A stretch of DNA of 64,000 bases from Diphasiastrum complanatum. Its lineage: Eukaryota > Streptophyta > Lycopodiopsida > Lycopodiales > Lycopodiaceae. A program made the position numbers and the translations under genes. The notes under the pieces were generated by a model, which did not search any database, had not been told where the DNA came from, and saw only the letters and a list, made by a program, of their open reading frames with translations. The stretch is from assembly GCA_029204225.1 (NCBI GenBank), contig CM055099.1, forward strand, positions 48,472,141 to 48,536,140, in the 5' to 3' direction. Positions 1-9,964 of this stretch are shown here, one piece after another (within the stretch, counting starts at the first letter, position 1; each line of letters begins with the position of its first letter).

Positions 1-1125
1 AGCAGGCTTTTTTGGAACAGATTTGCCAGTGCAGCTTGCGAGTGCTCCTGAAGGCACTCCTTTTGTTACCCTGGGGGATGTGATGCCCCATTTGGAGCAC
101 GTGGATAAAATGCCTCCAGCATCAAAAAATGGAGAAGCTATCTCAGGATGCAATGAACTTAAGTTTCCCCTGGACAGAAATAGTGCTAATTTGACTAGTA
201 CTGGGCTGGAAAATGGTACATCGTCCATAGAAGGTGATGAGCAAATACAGATGCTCAATTTGAAGTCAATACGGAACCTTGGCTTCAGAAGTGAGGGTGG
301 CAATCACACTTCTGAAGTGAATAACTTGTTTATATCACCAGACTCTGAAATGGCTGACAGCAAGCGATTATCACCTCCATATGGCCCTCGGTCACCTTTT
401 GTTGAGGGTACCACTCCCAGGGAAAGATTTATGGACACTGCGTTGTCTCACACACCTTATAGTCCTTTGTCACAACCTGTGCAATTACCTCCATGGCATC
501 CTTTTTTTCAATCACTACCTGGCAATAGCAATTTTCCTGCTATTCCTGTATCAGGATCAGATCTTCGCAGAAGTTTTGCAGATTCACATTTAGGCTATTA
601 TGAGCAGATGGAAAGGCCATTCCAACCTTTTGGCAATCCTCAACCAGACCCTTTTCTGGATCAGTATTTGCAACAACAGCAGCAATTTCCACGGTTTCAG
701 CATCCTGTGCCAAGTTTCTTACAACCACCTTTGCAGCAGAATAGGGCCCCAGAGCGGTTTGGACAGCTCATGCAACCTAGTCTAACACAGAATCTGCACA
801 ATTCAAACTTATTTCCGCCTCCACATCCGGGTTTGCCTCCTTCACATGTACCTACGGCTGATCACATGAGGAGCCAATTCTCAAGGTTCCAGCAACACCA
901 ACAACAGCAACTTCCAGCTGAACTTGTACTGGAGCAGTTAGTAAGAAGGGAGCAGCAGCTAGCTACCCAGCAGCTGATAGAGTCCCAACTAGGCAGGACG
1001 TATCTGAGGGGATTCGAAGATCAGATTTTTCAACAAAAGATGCATGATTCTTCTCAATCTAATTCACAGCTTCAGTTGCACCAGGTGCCTTCTGCTATAT
1101 ACCCAGAGCAGTTTTATCAACACAG
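1..1125 (+). CDS. EXA1: GYF-domain protein exon (EXA1-like), partial at 5' end
   Basis: The open frame runs from base 2 without a stop to the splice donor at 1126, so the first Met (base 23) is internal, not a start. The first codons read AGFFGTDLPVQLASAPEGTPF and then a GDVMPHLEH stretch, which is the C-terminal end of the GYF domain of plant EXA1/PSIG1-type proteins. GYF domains bind proline-rich PPG motifs; EXA1 is known as a translation-linked, eIF4E/4EHP-associated cytoplasmic factor that potexviruses need. The rest is low complexity: Pro/Phe-rich, then Gln-rich (poly-Q near 664-690 and 890-915), ending in a charged Gln-rich helix-like segment, as in the middle of this family. The exon is about 375 codons, whereas family members exceed 1500, so N-terminal exons and the C-terminal half are outside the window or lost. 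Family call is strong; whether the locus is functional is unknown. Confidence 0.8.
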
Positions 1126-1131
1126 GTAAAG
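1126..1131 (+). other. Splice donor ending the GYF-protein exon
   Basis: The sequence CACAG|GTAAAG matches a plant 5' splice site, and the frame meets a TAA immediately inside it (1127-1129). This is why I end the exon at 1125 rather than at the stop. The exon ends after the second base of a codon. Confidence 0.65.
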
Positions 1132-3980
1132 TGCTTGAACATTTCAGGTTTCACCATGTACCAGTTCCAAAGAATCATGATTCGAACCTGTCTGATCAAA
1201 GTTCCAATGGAGATTCTTTTTTGTATCTTTTTATTTTCAAAATTCGATTAGCTTCTACACTGGAACTGGCTTGAAGCAAATGCAACAAATGCAACCATTC
1301 TTTTTGGATGTTGTAGGGGCATGGACAACTGATGACAGGGGCAGTACTTTGCAGTCTCCATCATGCTTGCAAGAAGCAAGGACACTTAAACAGGTATATA
1401 ATCGTCATTCACTTCTATGCTACTCAGTTTTTCATCAAGAATTTTGAGAAGCTTAAAACCTCACTTTACAAAAGTGGTTTTAATTTATTTCTGCAGGATA
1501 TAATTCTGCTATTTGTAACAGGTTCCTTAAGGATGGAGCTTTCCAACAATCCTACGTCAAGTTTGGGAGGCTGAACTACGTTTATAGTGAACAAATAGCC
1601 CATCTTCATGAGAATATTCTACATTTTGATGTCAGTTTTTCCAATCACAAATAAACAAGGATATGGTAAACACATGCATGGCATTTTACAACAAATCGGG
1701 GGAGGCTTCTGTGATGGCAATTCAAGATGAAGCGAACAGTAGACAGTAATTGCACGGTTTGATGTAGGTAGGTAGTGTAATCGGCAGGTACGCTAAGGTA
1801 CGTCTGACTGGAATGTAGCCGCTAAGAACAGGAAAGGCTCCAAGTGGGGTCATATGCTGGGTATTAGAGAGTTTTTTCTCCTTGAAACAGTAAATCCATG
1901 TGGGTAGGCCATCAAAATCTTGAAAGAGAACATTTGCAAAATTTGACCGGTTGGTTTTTGGCAACTCCTTTCTGCAAGCCAAGGTCTGGAGTAAGATTCA
2001 ACTCAGGTGCATGGATATACAGTTTCAAGCTTTCATATGAGAACAGTATTAGCTTTGATTCAAGGAAAGCTTTGCAGATTATTGACTCCACTTCCATATG
2101 AGGAAATATGGTGCCTTTGCAGAATTCCTTATGCAGTCCAGTTGCACTTAATTGGGAGATAGAACCTGAAAAGAAAAAGAAAAAGTTTAAGATAGGGTTT
2201 GAAACAATTCCAACATCAAGCAGGGCTCAACTGTAGTCCTCTCATTGCTATATGCTATACATATTAGGCTCGGATCTTTTGAGGTTTTAAATCTGTCCGC
2301 CGACTTTATATCTTTGTACAACGCATGCTAGTGTTAGGTGAAGACATCTGTCTTAGAAAATATAGATGTTTAACATTTTGTGTCCTTTACAATAATCTTT
2401 TCTTTCATGAGTAAGAGCATATGCCATTTAGACATGATGGCTTTAGCCAAGCAAATTCACATCTGCATTCTGTTACTGTGGCTGTGCACATCCAGTTTTT
2501 CCCATTGTTTCTAGTACTACAATGGTCTGCTACTACGATAAGACTGGTGTATGATCCGCATTACCAGTCAGCTGATTAGTTTTATTCTTTGACAAGTTAC
2601 GTGTATTAGTTGTGGCAGGGAATTTTTCAATTTGGGTCGGATACAAGCATAGAAACAAAGAATTATGATTCAAAATCTTTCAAACTGATGGGAACTGAAT
2701 TTTCGAAACTTTTTTGTTCAAATTGATTGTTTTTTTTGGGGATAAACATGAGGTCTTCTCTTATTATCTGTTTCTAATATCTATATAGCAATCTGAACTT
2801 GGAAAGAAGAAGTAAATCGATCAGAATCAGCCTGATTTGTATTGACTGGTGTCTATCGGTACAAGAGGGTCTTTCTGATTCTCAAGTGATAAGTTCAGCT
2901 TGTTATTCTTTGTATAATGCAAGTTAATGTGACTTTGTTACTTATGCCGCTAATGTGACTTTGTCATTTATGCATGTGACCTGCCCCTGCTCTTGGGCAC
3001 AGAGGTGTGGATAGGGAATGTGTGGCAGAGTCACAGTATACATGGAGTTGATGGTCAAAGACATTTGGGTTGACACATAATCAATGGTTGTCCTTTTTAG
3101 TAATGTTCAAGTGCCATCTGATACTTGATATCATAAGTTTAGCGAATGCTAATCAATTGGCTTGACGTAGTTTCCTAGGAGTGGTCATGACTATCATATG
3201 ACCATCTAACAAAACTGAGGAATTAAAGGTTGGAGCAGCTTTCTAGAATTCGTGTCCTTGTGAAGCCACTGATTTAACCAGCCATTGCATATATTAATGA
3301 GCTTGTACTACTAGTTAGCTTGTTTACAAAGTATTGCCTTCATATTTTATCTCACTTCCATTATGTCACACCTTCCACCGTGCTTTGACGTGGAATATTA
3401 GTGTCCAAGCAGGCCCATGTGTTAAGGCCACTCTTATGAGTATTGTTAACACGTTGAATCTATATATACTAAAAGAAATTGTGTTTCCAGGCAGCTCACG
3501 CTGCGACAGGCAGCGTGAGCTGCCCGGACCAAACTCATAGTTTTAAAAACTTCAAGCCCGCCCAAGTGAGCCGGCAATCGTGCTAGTGAGCATCAAAAAT
3601 GATTTTGCTATGGGTGTAAGCTTTGTGTCATACGAGTCTGAAATACAAACATTTGCATTGACCAACCAAAACGATTTCCCCCCTTAAGTGCCTTTTGTTG
3701 AGGATGATGAAAGAACCATTGACTACTGTACTCGCATTGGCAAGTTAGTTATTAACACGTCTAAATCTGAAAACTGACAACAGATTTTGAGATAATAGGG
3801 TAGGTCACCAGCTGATTTTGAACTGCCTTTTGTATGGAACTTCAAATTTCTGGTCATGTTTAGCATGTCTGGCCCATCTCTGCAATATAGTCAAAATGCT
3901 CGAGCAATAATACAGTGGGTGTAAATTTTGTGGTGATAATTATATACGAAGTGTTGGCTGGGAATGTGTTTTAAATGTGA
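1132..3980. other. Probable intron or degraded flank; no supported gene
   Basis: AT-rich sequence with only short open frames. A stretch at 1277-1394 reads as QMQQMQPFF and then a short open segment ending at a GTATAT donor-like site, reminiscent of a Gln-rich exon. Its frame does not match the phase left by the donor at 1126, using either the AG at 1276 or the one at 1316. It is either intronic or a decayed exon. I saw no transposon domain here. Confidence 0.5.
3490..3524. repeat. Perfect 15-bp inverted repeat with 5-nt loop
   Basis: Arms GGCAGCTCACGCTGC (3490-3504) and its exact complement (3510-3524) flank the loop GACAG. It is GC-rich in an AT-rich setting. No flanking target duplication was recognised, and the arms are too short for a typical plant microRNA precursor. 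Confidence 0.85.
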
Positions 3981-4720
3981 TATTGTGCTTTATAAAAAAG
4001 AGTGAAATGTTTTCATTTTTGAAAGCTGAAAGATACTAGTATATTTTCACAAATGTACAAATACAAAGTGTGAGGCAAAGTCATTAAAAAAGTTGTACAG
4101 CCTAACAAGGCTTGGACATCTGCGCACCACAAAGGGAGACAGTCCAAATATCTAACTATTTGCATAAAAAAAGGTGCCATACGAATACAAGCCGCAGTTG
4201 ATAGAGAGGAAACAGCACTCTCAAAAACTTGATAATTCTGTGCCAATCAAAGTTTCCATAGTATCACCAACGTGCAAATATGCTAAAGGGTGAGAGTAGA
4301 GCGATCTGTGATATGTGAATCGCCCAACAGAATGGTACTAATGTTCGGAGAGAAGGTGAAACCCTAGTGTGGAAGCAAGCGAACAAGCTTAGTTCATAAA
4401 TCTCATCGACAGTAAAAGCACAAATGCTCAATTGTTTCTTCTTCTAGCTGGCAAATGGGGCTGAGTTGATCATTCAAGAACGACCATTTAGACAATAGGG
4501 AAAGCGACTTGGTAAGAATGCGGAATGCAAGGTAACGAAGTTTTTCGACATGAAGGTAACGAGCGACGCAAAGCCTTTTCGAATGGTGATGCAAAACAAA
4601 CCGAAGGACATTTAAAAAAAATTAGGAAACAGGGAAGGATTATGCTGACGGTGTAGAGGGCAACATAGCTGAGGAGTCAAGGGGAGGCTCCCAACCGTCA
4701 AGGTCAAGGGAGAGGGAGAG
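3981..4720 (-). pseudogene. LINE (L1-type) 3' end with zf-RVT remnant
   Basis: Read on the minus strand, 4594-4403 encodes LLSKWSFLNDQLSPICQLEE followed by ETIEHLCFYCR. This matches the zf-RVT domain that plant L1 LINEs carry after reverse transcriptase (a CxxC pair, then ETxEHLFxxC). A further open stretch (4246-4013) lies where the LINE tail should be. Nearly all of the RT core between the linker (inside the tandem array) and zf-RVT is missing. The 3' boundary near 3980 is approximate; no clear poly(A) was identified. The element is not functional. Confidence 0.6.
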
Positions 4721-7700
4721 GGATGCAAAGGGATCGCAGAGGAGGAGGCAAGAAAAAAGAGGGCACGCTTACTGGAAGAGAGAACAACAGAAGGCAGAAC
4801 CTAACAAGGAGGGACATGGAGGTATCAGTAAGAGTGCAACCAAAAACAGAAAGAGAGTAGACAAAGGAGGAAGAACGTCGTTGACGAAGGGAGCAGAAAA
4901 AGAAGGAAGAAGAAGGTCCCCCATACGAAGCCAATTATGCTTGGAGCAGAACATGAGGTCAACAACTACTTGATAGTCGATGCATCATAGAACGATCTGG
5001 CAACAGAGTTGGAGGTTAGTGTGTAACTGGGAGTCACACGCACGGTTTGGTCTGCAACAAAGCCTTGTAAGAGGGTAAGGGCCAAGGTCTTGACTCAGTT
5101 AAGAGAGCGGGTGGAGGCCTTGCCCGAAGTGTGAAGAAGGGCAACCCCATTGTCAATCATGGCCTGGAAGGAGGGAGCAAAAGGCTGGCTTGAAGGGCAG
5201 AGAGTCGGGATGGCGAAGATAGAAGAGAGGAATTCATCACCTAGGGGGAGAAGGAAGAATGAGAAGAGAGATCATTGAAACATGTGATCCAAAGGAGCAA
5301 AAAATGATGGGTTTTCACCTTCAGCAGACGAAGCCAAGAGGTTGATGCAGAAAGGTAAAAACGGTCAAGCTCATCAAAACGGAAAAAAGGGCCAATCCAA
5401 CAATTGGTCCAAGAGTGATGCAGAAAATTTTGAAGAACATGACATGCATCCACCAAAGAGTGATATGATTGAAAAAGCTAGCCAAGGAACATTTTCAGGA
5501 GGAGAAATAGTGTGAGGTTCATCCGAGGGAGATACATGTTAAAGTCGCCAAGGATAAGAAGATGATCATCATAACTAGATTGCAAGGGATGCAAAGGGAT
5601 CGCAGAGGAGGAGGCAAGAAAAAAGAGGGCACGCTTACTGGAAGAGAGAACAACAGAAGGCAGAACCTAACAAGGAGGGACATGGTATCAGTAAGAGTGC
5701 AACCAAAAACAGAAAGAGAGTAGACAAAGGAGGAAGAACGTCGTTGACGAAGGGAGCAGAAAAAGAAGGAAGAAGAAGGTCCCCCATACGAAGCCAATTA
5801 TGCTTGGAGCAGAACATGAGGTCAACAACTACTTGATAGTCGATGCATCATAGAACGATCTGGCAACAGAGTTGGAGGTTAGTGTGTAACTGGGAGTCAC
5901 ACGCACGGTTTGGTCTGCAACAAAGCCTTGTAAGAGGGTAAGGGCCAAGGTCTTGACTCAGTTAAGAGAGCGGGTGGAGGCCTTGCCCGAAGTGTGAAGA
6001 AGGGCAACCCCATTGTCAATCATGGCCTGGAAGGAGGGAGCAAAAGGCTGGCTTGAAGGGCAGAGAGTCGGGATGGCGAAGATAGAAGAGAGGAATTCAT
6101 CACCTAGGGGGAGAAGGAAGAATGAGAAGAGAGATCATTGAAACATGTGATCCAAAGGAGCAAAAAATGATGGGTTTTCACCTTCAGCAGACGAAGCCAA
6201 GAGGTTGATGCAGAAAGGTAAAAACGGTCAAGCTCATCAAAACGGAAAAAAGGGCCAATCCAACAATTGGTCCAAGAGTGATGCAGAAAATTTTGAAGAA
6301 CATGACATGCATCCACCAAAGAGTGATATGATTGAAAAAGCTAGCCAAGGAACATTTTCAGGAGGAGAAATAGTGTGAGGTTCATCCGAGGGAGATACAT
6401 GTTAAAGTCGCCAAGGATAAGAAGATGATCATCATAACTAGATTGCAAGGGATGCAAAGGGATCGCAGAGGAGGAGGCAAGAAAAAAGAGGGCACGCTTA
6501 CTGGAAGAGAGAACAACAGAAGGCAGAACCTAACAAGGAGGGACATGGTATCAGTAAGAGTGCAACCAAAAACAGAAAGAGAGTAGACAAAGGAGGAAGA
6601 ACGTCGTTGACGAAGGGAGCAGAAAAAGAAGGAAGAAGAAGGTCCCCCATACGAAGCCAATTATGCTTGGAGCAGAACATGAGGTCAACAACTACTTGAT
6701 AGTCGATGCATCATAGAACGATCTGGCAACAGACTTGGAGGTTAGTGTGTAACTGGGAGTCACACGCACGGTTTGGTCTGCAACAAAGCCTTGTAAGAGG
6801 GTAAGGGCCAAGGTCTTGACTCAGTTAAGAGAGCGGGTGGAGGCCTTGCCCGAAGTGTGAAGAAGGGCAACCCCATTGTCAATCATGGCCTGGAAGGAGG
6901 GAGCAAAAGGCTGGCTTGAAGGGCAGAGAGTCGGGATGGCGAAGATAGAAGAGAGGAATTCATCACCTAGGGGGAGAAGGAAGAATGAGAAGAGAGATCA
7001 TTGAAACATGTGATCCAAAGGAGCAAAAAATGATGGGTTTTCACCTTCAGCAGACGAAGCCAAGAGGTTGATGCAGAAAGGTAAAAACGGTCAAGCTCAT
7101 CAAAACGGAAAAAAGGGCCAATCCAACAATTGGTCCAAGAGTGATGCAGAAAATTTTGAAGAACATGACATGCATCCACCAAAGAGTGATATGATTGAAA
7201 ACGCTAGCCAAGGAACATTTTCAGGAGGAGAAATAGTGTGAGGTTCATCCGAGGGAGATACATGTTAAAGTCGCCAAGGATAAGAAGATGATCATCATAA
7301 CTAGATTGCAAGGGATGCAAAGGGATCGCAGAGGAGGAGGCAAGAAAAAAGAGGGCACGCTTACTGGAAGAGAGAACAACAGAAGGCAGAACCTAACAAG
7401 GAGGGACATGGAGGTATCAGTAAGAGTGCAACCAAAAACAGAAAGAGAGTAGACAAAGGAGGAAGAACGTCGTTGACGAAGGGAGCAGAAAAAGAAGGAA
7501 GAAGAAGGTCCCCCATACGAAGCCAATTATGCTTGGAGCAGAACATGAGGTCAACAACTACTTGATAGTCGATGCATCATAGAACGATCTGGCAACAGAG
7601 TTGGAGGTTAGTGTGTAACTGGGAGTCACAAGCACGGTTTGGTCTGCAACAAAGCCTTGTAAGAGGGTAAGGGCCAAGGTCTTGACTCAGTTAAGAGAGC

Positions 7701-8178
7701 GGGTGGAGGCCTTGCCCGAAGTGTGAAGAAGGGCAACCCCATTGTCAATCATGGCCTGGAAGGAGGGAGCAAAAGGCTGGCTTGAAGGGCAGAGAGTCGG
7801 GATGGCGAAGATAGAAGAGAGGAATTCATCACCTAGGGGGAGAAGGAAGAATGAGAAGAGAGATCATTGAAACATGTGATCCAAAGGAGCAAAAAATGAT
7901 GGGTTTTCACCTTCAGCAGACGAAGCCAAGAGGTTGATGCAGAAAGGTAGAAACGGTCAAGCTCATCAAAACGGAAAAAAGGGCCAATCCAACAATTGGT
8001 CCAAGAGTGATGCAGAAAATTTTGAAGAACATGACATGCATCCACCAAAGAGTGATATGATTGAAAAAGCTAGCCAAGGAACATTTTCAGGAGGAGAAAT
8101 AGTGTGAGGTTCATCCGAGAGAGATACATGTTAAAGTCGCCAAGGATAAGAAGATGATCATCATAACTAGATTGCAAG
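4721..8178 (-). repeat. Tandem array of four ~863-bp units from a LINE endonuclease-RT linker
   Basis: The same sequence starts at 4721, 5587, 6450 and 7313 and runs out at 8178, giving units of 866, 863, 863 and 866 bp. Units differ only by scattered single bases (for example 6731, 7201, 7629, 7947, 8118), and a GAG triplet is present in units 1 and 4 but absent in 2 and 3. Minus-strand reading gives the end of an L1 endonuclease (FFRFDELDRFYLS) and the linker before RT (WLRMGDL, with SSFFFCSLRQRRSSSFVYSL in the next frame). The outermost units continue into ordinary LINE sequence on each side, so one unit is native and three are extra copies. The short ORFs repeated in each unit are LINE fragments, not genes. 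Confidence 0.93.
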
Positions 8179-8466
8179 GTGGACCAAAAGTTAGAACAGT
8201 TAGAAGCAAGGGAAGGTGCATAAAGGTTAAGCACAGAGAAGGTGAATCCTAGCTTGCGGAGATGAAGCAGCACCCATCTGCCAACAGGGTCAAAAGAATT
8301 GGAGAGCACCTGCCAATCACAAGAGACAAGAGTTAGAATGCTCCCACGAATGCCTTGAGCAGGGGATGCAGCATAGTGATAGGAAGCGGCAAACTTCTTG
8401 ATCAAGCAATGTTAGTTAAACTGTTGAAGCTTGGTTTCTTGCAAGGCAATGATCACATTCCTAGAA
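8070..8466 (-). pseudogene. LINE endonuclease (EEP) fragment
   Basis: The minus-strand frame (8405-8070) contains LLILGDFNMYL. The GDFN motif is the core of the AP-like endonuclease of plant L1 LINEs, which nicks target DNA to prime reverse transcription. Upstream residues (GRWVLLHLRKLGFTFSVLNLYAP) fit the same domain. The frame breaks after GDFN and continues into the tandem units. On the right the domain is cut at 8466 by the Copia insertion; the LINE resumes after 20194. Confidence 0.75.
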
Positions 8467-8471
8467 GGATA
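8467..8471. repeat. Target-site duplication (left), Copia element
   Basis: GGATA immediately before the TG of the left LTR; the identical pentamer follows the right LTR at 20190-20194. It fixes the element ends exactly. Confidence 0.9.
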
Positions 8472-9153
8472 TGTTAAAAATTCACAATTCTAGCTTGACT
8501 AGTTTTGGTCATATGACTTGTAAATAGTTAGATGGTCATGATGTGGCTTGTCACACGTGCCAAATAGCATAGGATTCCATTCATAAGGATGTTCTCAAGT
8601 AGACCTAAGTGTTAGAACCTTTGGAATGAGTCCAAATTATGCTTAGATACAAGGGAGAAAAAATAGGAGCTATTTTTGGTAATTTTTGCATTGTTGAGGG
8701 ATCTCCAAGATTCCAACCCTAACTTGGTAGGGATGAAAGATCCACCAAAATTAGCATTAGGGATAGGTTTAGGGCTACTCATACCTGCCCAAAACCGTGA
8801 TGGATCATGTATATATAGGTGATGATATCTCACCAAAATCAATCAAGCAATTTCATGATTTTTCTCTCATAATGGTGCAATTGCTCTCTATGTTCATAAT
8901 TGTTTGAGTACTTGTGATTACTAATGATTATAGGATTGAATGTAGGTCTGGTGTACAGTACTCAGACTGTGGGAGGCCGTACTTTCACACGTGTGAATCC
9001 TTCTTCAAGGATTTGGGCCATTTAGTGAGGTTCAAGCATAGATTTTTGATGGATTTTGATGGTTCAACTTGTGCTAATCTTATGAAATCATAATCTATTG
9101 TTTCCCTCATCATTTCAAGTGTTTTAGGATCCTTATTTGCTGTAATTTTTACA
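8472..9153 (+). repeat. 5' LTR of the Copia element
   Basis: 682 bp, TG...CA, by eye identical to the 3' LTR. A TATA-like TATATATA lies at about 8810-8818. The palindrome TTCACACGTGTGAA, with a CACGTG G-box core, lies at 8984-8997. The 76-codon minus-strand open frame in both LTRs is incidental. Confidence 0.95.
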
Positions 9154-9165
9154 TGGTATCAGAGC
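9154..9165 (+). other. Primer-binding site (tRNA-Met type)
   Basis: TGGTATCAGAGC directly abuts the 5' LTR. It is the common plant Copia primer site complementary to the 3' end of initiator tRNA-Met. Confidence 0.92.
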
Positions 9166-9964
9166 CTAAAGGCTGAAATGAGCTAAATCCTTGGTTTGCA
9201 TTCAATTTGATCACAATTTTTGATCTAAATCTTGTGTAGATTGGATCTTAGCATCTAGTATTGATTCTAGAACTCAAAGTGAGTCAAATACATTGGAGAT
9301 TGGTGTTGTGTGACTTCATTTGCAGGTGTTTAGGTGTCTAAAACCAGAGGCAAAGTTGAATTCAATTCACATTACCAAGATAGCAAGTTTTGCTTGCTCC
9401 AAGCGTTGATTTCTAAGCGAGTTTTGGAGGTGATTTCATAGAGAAGGCTTTCTAGCATTCAAGGAGAGGGAAGATCAGAGTTTTGGGGACTCTTCAAGGC
9501 TGTTCTAAGGTGTAGTAGGCACCTCCTAAAGTGATTTAGGTTCAGTCCAACCATTGCTTGACTTATGCACCAAATTAGATCAATTTTTCATCAATTTTGA
9601 TCATTTTTTGCTTGTGATTGGATAGTAGATTGTGTTGCATCCTCATTAAGTTCCATTTAGATCTTTTACAAGTGATTTTGGAAGTATATTAGGTTGCTGA
9701 AATTCACTCTTGATCAGATCATTTGGAAGCTTTAATGTTCTTTATAGAAAGAGGGGCAATTCTACTAGTATTGTCTACTTCAATCAAGCAAGTGCATTGT
9801 TTCTAGTATTCTATGATTTGATTTTGTTAGAGATCATTCTTAGATCTTTATAGGAAGTCTATTACTGATCTTTTCAGGTCCCTAAAAAGTGGGATAAGGT
9901 AGACCTTCAATCAAATCAATAGAAGTAACCTTCATTTGTGTCAAGTCCTTGATTAGGAGACTAG
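9166..9964 (+). other. Copia untranslated leader
   Basis: About 800 bp between the primer site and the gag ATG. It is AT-rich, with no long open frame or other recognisable feature. Confidence 0.7.

Noticed and set aside
1277-1394. Second exon of the GYF-domain gene
   Set aside because: The Gln-rich reading is suggestive, but its frame is incompatible with the phase of the donor at 1126 using the available acceptors (1276, 1316).
4704-8048. Repeated 60-93-codon ORFs as a gene family
   Set aside because: They are identical because of the tandem array and read as LINE endonuclease/linker fragments, partly in the wrong frame.
4721-8178. CRISPR-like array
   Set aside because: Units are 863 bp head-to-tail without spacers; the context is a plant LINE.
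8612-8842. 76-codon minus-strand ORF, also at 19648-19878
   Set aside because: It lies wholly inside both LTRs of the Copia element and has no domain; its perfect conservation is due to LTR identity.
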